Positions 52,144-61,268 of a stretch of 64,000 bases of DNA are shown here, piece by piece. Position 1 is the stretch's first letter. Every line of letters starts with the position of its first letter. The position numbers and the translations under genes were made by a program. The notes beneath the pieces were generated by a model. It was not told the DNA's origin. It was given only the letters and a program-made list of their open reading frames with translations, and did no database searches. Source of the DNA: DATARH01 sp036268425 (lineage in GTDB: Bacteria > Pseudomonadota > Alphaproteobacteria > ATCC43930 > CGMCC-115725); assembly GCA_036268425.1 (NCBI GenBank), contig DATAUE010000149.1:310001-374000 (forward strand), read 5' to 3'.

Positions 52144-52268
52144 CGAGCACCTCGCTCGCATTGCAAAGTCTCAAGGTAGGCCGCCGCCGCTGTCGCGGCA
52201 ATGTTGCTGAACGTCCAGGCTCAGCGCACGATGCGCAAACACCGCAGCGAATTTGGAAGAAGCCGCGC

Positions 52269-53105
52269 ATGGGCATGAGTTCGGCCGACACGGCCGCTTA
52301 TTTCACACGGATCAGCTACACGGCCCCGCGGGAACCCAGCCTCGCCGTGTTGCGCGGCATCATTGCGGCGCATGCCACGAGCATCCCGTTCGAGAACCTC
52401 GACGTGCTGCTCGGGCGGGGCGTGCGGCTCGATACCGATGCGCTGGTCGACAAGCTGGTGCATCGCCGGCGCGGCGGCTATTGCTTTGAACACAATAGTT
52501 TATTGCTGGGCGTTCTGGCAGCGCTCGGTTTCGAGGTGCACGGTTTGGCGGCCCGGGTGCTGTGGGGTCGGCGCGAGGGCGAGGTACGGCCGCGCACCCA
52601 TATGCTGTTGCGCCTCAGGTTGCCGGAAGGCGATTTTCTCGCCGATGTCGGATTTGGCGGTGTGACGCTGACCGCGCCGCTGCGTTTCGAAACCGGGGCG
52701 GAGCAGGCCACCCCACATGAGCCGCATCGGCTCGTCGCCGGCGAAACCGGTGGCGAAATTCAATTACAGGTGCGGCTCGACGGCGAGTGGACCCGCCTCT
52801 ACCAGTTTCTGCCGGGGGATCGCCAATACCCGATCGATTACGACATGGCCAACTGGTTCACGGCGACACATCCGACCAGCCTGTTCGTCAGCAATCTGAT
52901 GGCGGCGCGACCGGACGCTGACCGCCGCTATGCATTGATCAACCGGGATTTCACGATCCGACCCCGTAGCAATTCACCGGAACGTCGAATGCTCGCCGAC
53001 CCCACCGAGCTAGGAGATGTACTGACTCGTTATTTTCACATCCCGCCGCTGGAAACAGCCGATCTGGTCGATATCTGGGACCGCATCGGCCAGCCGCGCG
53101 GCTAG
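52269..53105 (+). CDS. nat: Arylamine N-acetyltransferase
   Basis: 278 residues from ATG 52269. The catalytic triad of the family is visible: Cys72 (RGGYCFEHN), His111 (RTHMLLRL) and Asp126 (ADVGFGG). The enzyme acetylates arylamines or hydrazines from acetyl-CoA. Being divergent from an aromatic dioxygenase, it may protect against or process aromatic amines. Confidence 0.95.
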   Translation: MGMSSADTAAYFTRISYTAPREPSLAVLRGIIAAHATSIPFENLDVLLGRGVRLDTDALVDKLVHRRRGGYCFEHNSLLLGVLAALGFEVHGLAARVLWGRREGEVRPRTHMLLRLRLPEGDFLADVGFGGVTLTAPLRFETGAEQATPHEPHRLVAGETGGEIQLQVRLDGEWTRLYQFLPGDRQYPIDYDMANWFTATHPTSLFVSNLMAARPDADRRYALINRDFTIRPRSNSPERRMLADPTELGDVLTRYFHIPPLETADLVDIWDRIGQPRG

Positions 53106-53114
53106 GCCGCTGCT

Positions 53115-54170
53115 TTAGCGGTGCGCGGCGTTGTATTTTTCGAGCATGTCCCGGCCGGGGCACAACTCATCGACATCGAGCGCGTTGAGCGGCGTTTCGA
53201 CGGTCTCCATAAATTCGTGCAGATCGCCGTGGTCGGATTCGACAAATAATAGGCCCGTTACAACTTCACCGGCGGCATGGCGTTGCTGCAGATAGGTCAG
53301 CGCAGAAATGCGATCGGTCGGGTCGTAATCGAGTTCCAGCTTGCGCAGCCGCAATGCCGAGCCATCATGCTGCACCACGGTTTCGACAGTGCCCGGGGCA
53401 TAATCGGCCGTGATCGCTTCACGCTCGACCATGTAATCGAGCTGGTTGACCATCTCATTATGGGTTCGGACGTAATCAAAGCTCTTGGTCGAGCCTGGGT
53501 GGTTGTTGAAGGCGACACAAGGCGACACAACGTCGATAAATGAGGCGCCCTTATGCTGGATCGCCGCCTTGATCAGCGGCACCAGTTGCGCCTTGTCGCC
53601 GGAAAAACTGCGCGCAACAAATGAGGCGCCGAGTTGCAGTGCCAGCCCCACGAGATCAATCGCCGAATCTGTGTTGATGGCGCCGCGCTTTGCCTTTGAT
53701 CCCTTGTCAGCAGTTGCCGAAAACTGGCCCTTGGTCAGGCCGTACACGCCGTTATTTTCGACGATGTAGACCATGTCGACGCCGCGCCGGATGCAATGCG
53801 CAAACTGGCCAAGCCCGATCGAAGCGGAATCGCCGTCACCGGACACACCGAGATAGACAAGGTCGCGGTTCGCCAGGTTGGCACCGGTCAGAACCGACGG
53901 CATGCGGCCATGCACGCTGTTGAAACCGTGCGACTGCCCGAGAAAGTAGGTCGGCGTCTTTGACGAGCAGCCGATCCCCGATAATTTGGCGATGCGATGC
54001 GGCGGCAAGGCCAGTTCGAAACACGCCTGAATGATGCCGGCGCTGATCGAATCGTGACCGCACCCGGCGCACAGCGTCGAAATCGAGCCTTCATAATCCC
54101 GATGCGTAAAGCCGAGCGCGTTGGTCGGCAGCTTTGGGTGGTGCAGCTTGGGCTTGACGATATAGGTCAT
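53115..54170 (-). CDS. korB: 2-oxoacid:ferredoxin oxidoreductase beta subunit
   Basis: 351 residues. The [4Fe-4S] cysteines lie in STLCAGCGHD and SGIGCSSKTP with a later one in VSPCVAFNNH. The TPP motif is GDGDSASIGLGQFAHCIRR ending ENNGVYGLTKGQ. With KorA it oxidises a 2-oxoacid, most likely 2-oxoglutarate, to its CoA ester and reduces a ferredoxin-type acceptor. It is the last gene of a three-gene operon, 73 bases after korA. Confidence 0.94.
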   Translation of the reverse strand: MTYIVKPKLHHPKLPTNALGFTHRDYEGSISTLCAGCGHDSISAGIIQACFELALPPHRIAKLSGIGCSSKTPTYFLGQSHGFNSVHGRMPSVLTGANLANRDLVYLGVSGDGDSASIGLGQFAHCIRRGVDMVYIVENNGVYGLTKGQFSATADKGSKAKRGAINTDSAIDLVGLALQLGASFVARSFSGDKAQLVPLIKAAIQHKGASFIDVVSPCVAFNNHPGSTKSFDYVRTHNEMVNQLDYMVEREAITADYAPGTVETVVQHDGSALRLRKLELDYDPTDRISALTYLQQRHAAGEVVTGLLFVESDHGDLHEFMETVETPLNALDVDELCPGRDMLEKYNAAHR

Positions 54171-54243
54171 CAGGACCTCAACAAATCGATGAATAGTTCA
54201 CAACCAGGCGGTGAGACATCCCACTGTCTCGTTGCGCGGGTCG

Positions 54244-56085
54244 CTAGGGAAACGCCTTGCGCAGCGGCGCCAGGGTAACGACGGCAAGCATGTCGCTGAT
54301 AGCCTTGACGATAAAGCGGGCGGTGATCGGCGTACCGTCGTAATGCAGGATCGGCACGAGCCGTGCCGGATCGATTTCACCCTCGGTCGTCAGCAATGTG
54401 CGCATTTGCGCGTCACGGTTCTGCTCGACGAGGAAAATGCGATCGTGGTTTGTGATGAAGTCCAACACATCATCGTGGAACGGAAAGGCCCGGATACGCA
54501 AAGTATCGAGATGAATGCCGCGCGCTTCGAGCAGGCCGAGCGCTTCCTCCATCGCAACCGTGCTCGATCCGAAATAGATCGCGCCGATGCGGGTCGGTTC
54601 GCGGGCTTCACGCTTGATCGGCGACGGTACGATACGCTTGGCGCTCTCGAACTTGCGCAAGAGCCGCTGCATGTTATCGACGTAGGCTGGCCCTTCTTCG
54701 GTATAGCGGGCGTAGCGGTCCTTGGTGGTGCCGCGGGTGAAATAGGCACCGCGCGTCGGATGCGTGCCGGGCAACGTGCGGTAAGGAATTCCGTCGCCGT
54801 CGACATCAAGATACCGGCCGAAATCCTTGCCGGCTTCAAGGTCTTCATACGTCATCACCTTGCCGCGGTCATATTGCCGCGACGCATCCCATTCAAGCGG
54901 CGGCACCAGCCAGTCATTCATCCCGATATCGAGATCGAGCATGACGAAAATCGGCGTTTGCAGCCGGTCGGCAAGATCCATCGCCTCGGCACCGAAGGTG
55001 AAGGCTTCGTTCGGGTCCTTCGGGAACAACAGGACGTGCTTGGTGTCGCCGTGCGAGGCGTAGGCGGCTGAGATGATATCGGCTTGCTGGGTACGGGTCG
55101 GCATCCCGGTCGACGGGCTGCCGCGCTGGATATCGAAGATCACCGCCGGAATTTCGGCGAAATACGCCAGCCCGATAAACTCCTGCATCAGCGAGACGCC
55201 GGGGCCGGAGGTGGCGGTAAACGAACGTGCGCCGTTCCAGGCGGCACCGATCACCATGCCGATCGAGGCCAACTCGTCTTCTGCCTGGATGATCGCGTAG
55301 CGATGCTTTTTCGTTTCCGGGTCGCGCCGCATGCGATGGCAATGCGCCGCAAACGCTTCGGCGAGCGAGGATGACGGCGTGATCGGATACCACGCGCACA
55401 CCGTCGCGCCGCCATAGAGCGCGCCGAGCGCGGCGGCGTCATTGCCGGTGATGAAAATGCGGTCGCCGACCTTGTCGCTTTTTTCGAGGCGCAGGCCGAA
55501 TGACCCTTCGACGTTTTCCTGCGCCCAGGAACGGCCAAGCTGCAACGCATGCAGGTTCGGCCTGATCAACGCGTCCTTGCCGCGGAACTGTTCGCTAATC
55601 AACTGCTCGATCGCCGGTACGTCCATGTCGAGCAAAGCCGACAACACGCCGAGATAGATGATGTTTTTGAACAGCTGCCGCTGCCGCATATCGTCGTAGG
55701 TGCGATTGCAGATATCGGTCAGCGGTGCGCCGATGATGTTGATGTCGTCGCGAAATTTCGACGGCGGCATCGGCTTGGTCGAATCATACAACAGATAGCC
55801 GCCCGGCTCGATCTCGGCGATGTCCTGGTTCCAGGTCTGCGGGTTCATCGCGACCATCAGGTCGACGCCGCCGCGCCGGGCAAGGTGCCCGGCATCGCTG
55901 ATCCGGACCTCGAACCAGGTAGGCAATCCTTGGATGTTCGACGGAAAAATGTTCCGCGAACTCGCCGGAATACCCATCCGCAGGATCGCCTTGGCGAACA
56001 GCCCGTTGGCGCTGGCCGAGCCGGAACCGTTGACGTTGGCGAATTTAACGACGAAGTCGTTAACGCTTTCTAGTGGCTGCGGCAT
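54244..56085 (-). CDS. korA: 2-oxoacid:acceptor oxidoreductase alpha subunit (fused gamma-alpha)
   Basis: 613 residues from ATG 56085, which overlaps the preceding gene by 16 bases. The N-terminal gamma domain opens with VKFANVNGSGSASANGLFAKAI and spans about 190 residues. The alpha domain follows with GNDAAALGALYGGATVCAWYPITPSSS and EDELASIGMVIGAAWNGAR. This fused form is usual for KorA. It binds CoA and pyrophosphate together with KorB. Confidence 0.94.
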   Translation of the reverse strand: MPQPLESVNDFVVKFANVNGSGSASANGLFAKAILRMGIPASSRNIFPSNIQGLPTWFEVRISDAGHLARRGGVDLMVAMNPQTWNQDIAEIEPGGYLLYDSTKPMPPSKFRDDINIIGAPLTDICNRTYDDMRQRQLFKNIIYLGVLSALLDMDVPAIEQLISEQFRGKDALIRPNLHALQLGRSWAQENVEGSFGLRLEKSDKVGDRIFITGNDAAALGALYGGATVCAWYPITPSSSLAEAFAAHCHRMRRDPETKKHRYAIIQAEDELASIGMVIGAAWNGARSFTATSGPGVSLMQEFIGLAYFAEIPAVIFDIQRGSPSTGMPTRTQQADIISAAYASHGDTKHVLLFPKDPNEAFTFGAEAMDLADRLQTPIFVMLDLDIGMNDWLVPPLEWDASRQYDRGKVMTYEDLEAGKDFGRYLDVDGDGIPYRTLPGTHPTRGAYFTRGTTKDRYARYTEEGPAYVDNMQRLLRKFESAKRIVPSPIKREAREPTRIGAIYFGSSTVAMEEALGLLEARGIHLDTLRIRAFPFHDDVLDFITNHDRIFLVEQNRDAQMRTLLTTEGEIDPARLVPILHYDGTPITARFIVKAISDMLAVVTLAPLRKAFP

Positions 56086-57860
56086 GCGGATCCGGCCTGT
56101 GTCATTTCGATAAGGGTCTTGCTCATATCCCATGCACCGGTCGGGCACCGCTCGGCGCACAATCCACAATGCAGGCAGACATCTTCGTCCTTGACCATGA
56201 CCCGCCCAGTCTTCAGCGAATTGCCGATATACAGATCCTGCGTCAGATTGGTAGCCGGAGCGTTAAGCCGACTGCGCAAATCTTCCTCGTCGCCGTTCGC
56301 GGTGAACGTGATGCAATCCATCGGGCAGATATCGACACAGGCATCGCATTCGATGCACAACGGCCCGCTGAACACCGTCTGGATATCGCAGTTCAGACAG
56401 CGCTCGGCTTCAAGAAACGCAAGCTTGTCGTCGTAACCGAGTTCGACCTCAGTCCTGATGTCGGCGAGCGCGACCTTCAGGTCGCGCAACGGCACCTTGT
56501 AGCGAAGGTCGTTCGAAATGTCGTTGTCGTAGCTCCACTCGTGAATGCCCATCTTCTGGCTGATCAGCGTCACTCCCGGTGGCGGCCTGTCGCCGACCTC
56601 CTCGCCCTGGCAGAATTTGTCGATCGAGATCGCCGCGTCGTGGCCGTGCGCGACGGCCCAGATGATGTTTTTCGGGCCGAATGCCGCGTCGCCGCCGAAA
56701 AATACATTCGGCAGGCTCGATTGCATCGTTACCGGATCGACTTTCGGCATGTCCCAGCGCGGGTCGAATTCGATGCCGATATCGCGCTCGATCCACGGAA
56801 AGGCGTTTTCCTGGCCAATCGCGACCAGCACGTCATCGCAAGGAACATGAGTGTGCGGTTCGCCAGTCGGCACGAGGTTGCGCCGGCCGCGCGCATCGTA
56901 CTCGGCCTTCACTTTCTCGAACGAAATCCCGGTCAGCTTGCCGTTGTCATGGGTAAATTCGACCGGCACCAGCATGTTGAGGATGGGAATGCCTTCGTGC
57001 TGGGCGTCTTCCTTTTCCCAAGGGCTGGCCTTCATCTCCTCGAAGCCTGAGCGTACGACGACTGTAACTTCTTCGCCGCCGAGCCGGCGCGAGGAACGGC
57101 AGCAATCCATTGCCGTGTTGCCGCCGCCAAGGACGACGACGCGACGGCCGATCTTGTCGATATGGCCGAACGACACGCTCGACAGCCAGTCGATGCCGAT
57201 ATGAATATTGGCCGCGGCCTCCTGGCGGCCGGGAATCTCGAGTTCGCGGCCGCGCGGCGCGCCGGAGCCTACGAACACCGCATCCCAGCCTTCGGCGAGC
57301 AGGCCCTTCAGGCTGTCGACGTATTTGCCAAAGCGCGGCTCGACGCCCATGTCGAGGATGCGGTCGACCTCTTCGTCGGTGACGACCTCGGGAAGGCGGA
57401 AGCGCGGGATCTGCGAGCGCATCATGCCCCCGCCTTTGGCGTCGCCGTCGAACAGCACGCACTCATAGCCGAGCGGCAGCAGGTCGCGCGCCACGGTCAG
57501 CGAGGCTGGGCCGGCGCCGATCAACGCGATTCGCTTGCCGTTGCGCTGCTCAGGCTTCTCCGGCAGGTAACCGCTAACATCGCCCTTGTGGTCAGCGGCG
57601 ACGCGCTTCAGCCGGCAGATCGCGACCGGCTCCGTCTCGACGCGACCACGACGGCAGGCGGGCTCACACGGCCGATCGCAGGTGCGTCCGAGAATCCCGG
57701 GGAAAACGTTGGATTTCCAGTTGATCGCCCAGGCGGCACCAAATTTTCGCTCGGCAATCAGGCGGATGTATTCGGGCACCGGCGTATGCGCCGGACATGC
57801 CCACTGGCAATCGACGACCTTGTGAAAGTAGTCGGGCTTCTTGATGTCGGTGGGCTGCAA
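56070..57860 (-). CDS. GltD-like FAD/NAD(P) oxidoreductase with ferredoxin domain, third subunit of the Kor operon
   Basis: 596 residues from TTG 57860, with aggaga eight bases upstream. The N-terminal GltD-type region has cysteines in CQWACPAHTPVPEY and CDRPCEPACRRG. The FAD motif ALIGAGPASLTVA and NAD(P) motif VVLGGGNTAMDCCR follow. Two [4Fe-4S] sets (CIECDACVDICP and CLHCGLCAERCP) close the protein. It likely links KorAB to NAD(P). A 2-oxoglutarate:NADP oxidoreductase with such a third flavin subunit is known, as I recall, from Azoarcus. Confidence 0.9.
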   Translation of the reverse strand: MQPTDIKKPDYFHKVVDCQWACPAHTPVPEYIRLIAERKFGAAWAINWKSNVFPGILGRTCDRPCEPACRRGRVETEPVAICRLKRVAADHKGDVSGYLPEKPEQRNGKRIALIGAGPASLTVARDLLPLGYECVLFDGDAKGGGMMRSQIPRFRLPEVVTDEEVDRILDMGVEPRFGKYVDSLKGLLAEGWDAVFVGSGAPRGRELEIPGRQEAAANIHIGIDWLSSVSFGHIDKIGRRVVVLGGGNTAMDCCRSSRRLGGEEVTVVVRSGFEEMKASPWEKEDAQHEGIPILNMLVPVEFTHDNGKLTGISFEKVKAEYDARGRRNLVPTGEPHTHVPCDDVLVAIGQENAFPWIERDIGIEFDPRWDMPKVDPVTMQSSLPNVFFGGDAAFGPKNIIWAVAHGHDAAISIDKFCQGEEVGDRPPPGVTLISQKMGIHEWSYDNDISNDLRYKVPLRDLKVALADIRTEVELGYDDKLAFLEAERCLNCDIQTVFSGPLCIECDACVDICPMDCITFTANGDEEDLRSRLNAPATNLTQDLYIGNSLKTGRVMVKDEDVCLHCGLCAERCPTGAWDMSKTLIEMTQAGSACRSH

Positions 57861-58333
57861 AACGCTCTCTCCTGCCGGTCGGCCGGGCTCCGGCGTCGTT
57901 TGTGACGCTGCCGACTCGCTTGTCGAAGCATTCCAGGTTGGTCTTCCCGTTCGCGAGACTTCGACGCGGCGGGCGCCTTATACCCGGACTCGTTGCGACC
58001 GTCATCCTCCCATGTACTGAGCCGATGCAACACAGGCTTGCGGCTGCGACAGCTTGCCTCATCTGGAGCAGGCGCGCAACGGCGCGGGGGATGCTCCGCT
58101 TGACCTTTGTGTGTAAAGCGCGCATCTCCTTGTCCAGAGCGACGCTGCATTCAGCGCAGCGCTCTTATTGTGGACCAGCGCTGCATCGACCGTCCGAGCA
58201 AGGTCGAAATCCAAGCAGCCGCGGAACCTGCTCCGCGATCATTCATCCCCTCCGCGACACGCTTGCCGGTGCGCTCTCTGCATGACGCGGAGAGATGCCG
58301 CTCGTCCGGCTGATTTGGAAAGAACGCGTAAAC
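57861..58333. other. 473-base intergenic region, no gene seen
   Basis: The region separates the divergent Kor operon and the helicase gene. No frame has both a ribosome site and a protein-like sequence. A partly paired stretch around 58138-58167 (agcgacgctg, then cagcgcagcgct) could form a hairpin. Both promoters must lie here, but I cannot place them. Confidence 0.5.
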
Positions 58334-59497
58334 GTGACTTCGTTTGAAGAAATGGACCTGATTGAGCCGATCCTGCGCGCGCTCAAGCAGGAAGGTTATA
58401 CAACACCGACGCCGATCCAGGCACAGGCAATTCCGCCGCTGCTTGCGGGGCACGACCTGCTCGGCATCGCACAAACCGGCACCGGCAAGACCGCGGCCTT
58501 CGCCCTGCCAATCCTGCAACAGCTTGCCGCGGCAAAACCCGAAGGCAGCCGCCAGAAGACAGCACGCTGTCTGGTGCTCACCCCGACCCGTGAGCTGGCG
58601 CTGCAGATCGCCGACAGCTTTCGGGCCTATGGCCGGCATCTGGGCCTGCGGACCGCGGTGATTTTTGGCGGCGTCGGCCAGAACCCGCAGGTCGCGCAGA
58701 TGGCGCGCGGCGTCGACATCCTGGTGGCGACACCGGGCCGTCTCCTCGATCTGATTGCACAGCGTCACGTCCGGCTGGACGGCGTCGAGGTTCTGGTGCT
58801 CGACGAGGCCGACCGGATGCTCGACATGGGCTTTATCCACGATGTGAAAAAGCTCGTGGCGATGGCCCAGCACCGCCGGCAGGCCCTGCTGTTCTCCGCG
58901 ACGATGCCACCCGACATCACGCGCTTCGCGGCCGCCATTCTGCGCGATCCGATCCGCGTCGAGGTGACGCCGCCGGCGACGACGGTCGAAATCATCGACC
59001 AGCGGGTGATTTTCGTCGAGCGCGGTGACAAGCGCGAATTGCTCTCGACGTTGCTCCGCGACCCGGCGCTGTCGCGTGTGCTGGTCTTCACCCGGACAAA
59101 GCACACCGCCAACCGGCTGGCAGAGCAGCTCAACGGCGTCGGATTTCCGGCCGAGGCGATCCACGGCAATAAATCGCAAGGCGCCCGGCAGCGTGCGCTT
59201 GAGGCATTTCGCGCCGGCAAGCTGCAGGTTCTGGTGGCAACCGATATTGCGGCGCGCGGCATCGACATCGACGGCATCACGCATGTGGTTAATTACGAAT
59301 TGCCGAACGTGCCCGACACCTATGTTCACCGCATCGGCCGCACCGCGCGCGCCGGCGCCGGCGGTACCGCGATCTCGCTGTGCGACCGCGAGGAGCGCTC
59401 CTTCCTGCGGGATATCGAGCGGGTCATCGGGCGCAAGGTGCCGGTGCTCGACCGCCGGCCGCCGCGTTCCGGCAACCCGGAACGCCGCGCCGCTTAA
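58334..59497 (+). CDS. DEAD-box RNA helicase (RhlE-like)
   Basis: 387 residues from GTG 58334, which matches where family members begin; ATG 58295 would add 13 residues. Q motif is GYTTPTPIQ, motif I AQTGTGKT, Ia PTRELALQ, II LDEADRML, III SAT, and VI HRIGRTARAG. The C-terminal tail is short. It unwinds structured RNA, likely in ribosome assembly or cold growth. The gene ends in a perfect inverted repeat. Confidence 0.92.
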   Translation: MTSFEEMDLIEPILRALKQEGYTTPTPIQAQAIPPLLAGHDLLGIAQTGTGKTAAFALPILQQLAAAKPEGSRQKTARCLVLTPTRELALQIADSFRAYGRHLGLRTAVIFGGVGQNPQVAQMARGVDILVATPGRLLDLIAQRHVRLDGVEVLVLDEADRMLDMGFIHDVKKLVAMAQHRRQALLFSATMPPDITRFAAAILRDPIRVEVTPPATTVEIIDQRVIFVERGDKRELLSTLLRDPALSRVLVFTRTKHTANRLAEQLNGVGFPAEAIHGNKSQGARQRALEAFRAGKLQVLVATDIAARGIDIDGITHVVNYELPNVPDTYVHRIGRTARAGAGGTAISLCDREERSFLRDIERVIGRKVPVLDRRPPRSGNPERRAA

Positions 59498-59502
59498 CGA
59501 CC

Positions 59503-59542
59503 GGACGTCCCCTCTCCCGCATCATCGGGAGAGGGGACGTCC
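59503..59542. terminator. Perfect 17-bp inverted repeat between convergent genes, likely bidirectional terminator
   Basis: GGACGTCCCCTCTCCCG (59503-59519) pairs perfectly with CGGGAGAGGGGACGTCC (59526-59542) across the six-base loop catcat. It sits exactly in the 49-base gap between the helicase stop and the LLM gene stop. There is no clear U-run on either side, so it may act through RNA stability or another factor. Confidence 0.8.
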
Positions 59543-59546
59543 AGGT

Positions 59547-60632
59547 TCATGCCGGGCGCAGGTGCGCGACTTTCGGCATGACCTCGTTGGCCAGCAGTTC
59601 CATCGAGTGCCGCCACGCCTGCGGGTTTTCGCTGTAGTCAAAGCAGAACAGCAGGATGCTGCCGAACCCGGCAACTTCCTCGTACATCCGCTCAATCTTT
59701 TCGATGACGGTGGCGGGCGAGCCGATCAGCCAGTTGTGACGCGCGCAATATTCCGGCGTCACATCGCTGTCGGCGACCGAGGGATCATGCTTCAGGTATT
59801 CGATCACGCCGACATTCTTCAGCAACGGCAGAAAGTACTCGCGCATCATGCGGCCCATCTGCCCGCCGACCGATAGCCGCCACGCCTCTTCGTCGGTATC
59901 GGCGATAAAGATTTCGCGCACCAGGCGCCAGTCGGCCCGGCTCGGCGTGCGGCCGGTGCGGCGCGCCCCCTCCTCCACCGCGCCCCAATGGCTCGCGACA
60001 TACGTCTGGTTGAAATTGAGGCTGAGCGGCAGAAAGCCGCGCTCTCCCGCCATTTTCAAGGTTTCCGAGCCGGCGCTGACCCCGGCGACGCCGATCGGCG
60101 GATACGGCTTTTGAAACGGCCGGATGTGCGGCCGCAGGCTATCAAGCATCAAGCCTGTGCGGCTGACCTGCCAGTATTTGCCGGGGTAGTCGAACGGCTC
60201 GTCCTCGGTCCACAGGCGCAAAATGATATCGAGGGCCTCGCGCGTCATCTCGCGGTGCTGCCCGGAATTACCGTCGACATTGAACATCGCCCAGTCGCTC
60301 GGCAGGCCGCTCGCGGCAACCCCGAAATTGAGCCGGCCCTGCGCCATATGGTCGAGCATCGCGACGCGATGCGCCAATTCAGCCGGATGATGGTACGGTA
60401 ACAGGAAGCCGCCGGGCGCGAGGCGGATGCGGCTCGTCTCCATCAAGGATTGCGCGATCAGCAGATCAGGGGCGGGATGCGGCTCCCACGGTGCGGTGTG
60501 ATGCTCGCCGATCCAGGCTTCCGAAAAGCCCAACTCGTCGGCCCAGCGCAGCGTCTGCAGGTCCCAGCGATGGCCGTCGCCGAGGCTGCGCTCCGGAGGA
60601 TGCGAAGGCATCGTGAATAGACCGTACTGCAT
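59547..60632 (-). CDS. LLM-class flavin-dependent oxidoreductase (luciferase-like)
   Basis: 361 residues from ATG 60632, with gagaggg upstream. It opens MQYGLFTMPSHPPERS. The luciferase-like TIM barrel shows LGFSEAWIGEHHTAPWEPHP, DHMAQGRLNFGVAASG and IGSPATVIEKIERMYEE. Such enzymes are two-component FMNH2-dependent monooxygenases or F420-like reductases; a flavin reductase partner is not adjacent. Substrate unknown. Confidence 0.9.
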   Translation of the reverse strand: MQYGLFTMPSHPPERSLGDGHRWDLQTLRWADELGFSEAWIGEHHTAPWEPHPAPDLLIAQSLMETSRIRLAPGGFLLPYHHPAELAHRVAMLDHMAQGRLNFGVAASGLPSDWAMFNVDGNSGQHREMTREALDIILRLWTEDEPFDYPGKYWQVSRTGLMLDSLRPHIRPFQKPYPPIGVAGVSAGSETLKMAGERGFLPLSLNFNQTYVASHWGAVEEGARRTGRTPSRADWRLVREIFIADTDEEAWRLSVGGQMGRMMREYFLPLLKNVGVIEYLKHDPSVADSDVTPEYCARHNWLIGSPATVIEKIERMYEEVAGFGSILLFCFDYSENPQAWRHSMELLANEVMPKVAHLRPA

Positions 60633-60790
60633 CGTGGCGCCCCTCTCGTTTTGCGTGGTTGGGGAATGCAAGGCGAGTTTGTGGGAATCTGCTCGCCGAA
60701 TCGGATGGTTGCCGTGTGACTCTCGATGACCTATGTATCGCCGCCGTAATGCCGCGGCGCATTGTCGCGGCAAACGTTCGGGAGGAACCA

Positions 60791-60997
60791 ATGAAAGATT
60801 TACGCTCGTCCCGACGGCTAATCAAACTGCTGCATCGCCGTGAAAAGGTCACGATCGATCGTGACGTCCGGTCCCTGGACGCTCACAATGGCGCGGTGCA
60901 ATCGCAGCATTCGGCTTTTACCGCCTCTGGTCACTCGGTCGAAGAGCAGGTGCGTAAAGCCTGGCGTCCGTATCCGGTGGGGCTGGCGACATTCTAA
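60791..60997 (+). CDS. 68-residue hypothetical protein
   Basis: It starts at ATG 60791 behind an excellent ribosome site, ggagg, six bases away. The N-terminal part is very basic (RSSRRLIKLLHRREK), the rest is polar, and there is no membrane segment. I do not recognise it. The start codon lies about 160 bases from the divergent LLM gene. It is likely real because of the ribosome site, but the function is unknown. Confidence 0.55.
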   Translation: MKDLRSSRRLIKLLHRREKVTIDRDVRSLDAHNGAVQSQHSAFTASGHSVEEQVRKAWRPYPVGLATF

Positions 60998-61268
60998 CGC
61001 CCGCAAAAGCCCGCTAAAGCTGCGCCACAACTGTCATCCCTGCCTTATGCGGTCCGGCATCATGCCGACTGCATCAAGGCGGGGTTGATGGAACCGCGGC
61101 CGCTTGCGACGGCATCCCCAAGCCCAAATCTGAACCGCGTGCGGTCCCCCGCTATATTGCAGCGCAGCATTGACCCTGCGCGGTGGTAGCGTTAAGGGTC
61201 GCCCATCGATGACGGGCCGGCTGCCCGCAATCGATCCATCGGTATCGAGACGGAAGGGACACGGGACG
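60998..61268 (+). other. 271-base leader region before serC with small hairpins
   Basis: No gene is seen. Two short hairpins stand out: ACCGC-gt-GCGGT near 61135 and GCGCAG-N8-CTGCGC at 61162-61181. An RNA motif named serC has been described upstream of serC genes in Alphaproteobacteria. Whether this region matches it needs a covariance-model search; I cannot tell by eye. Confidence 0.4.
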
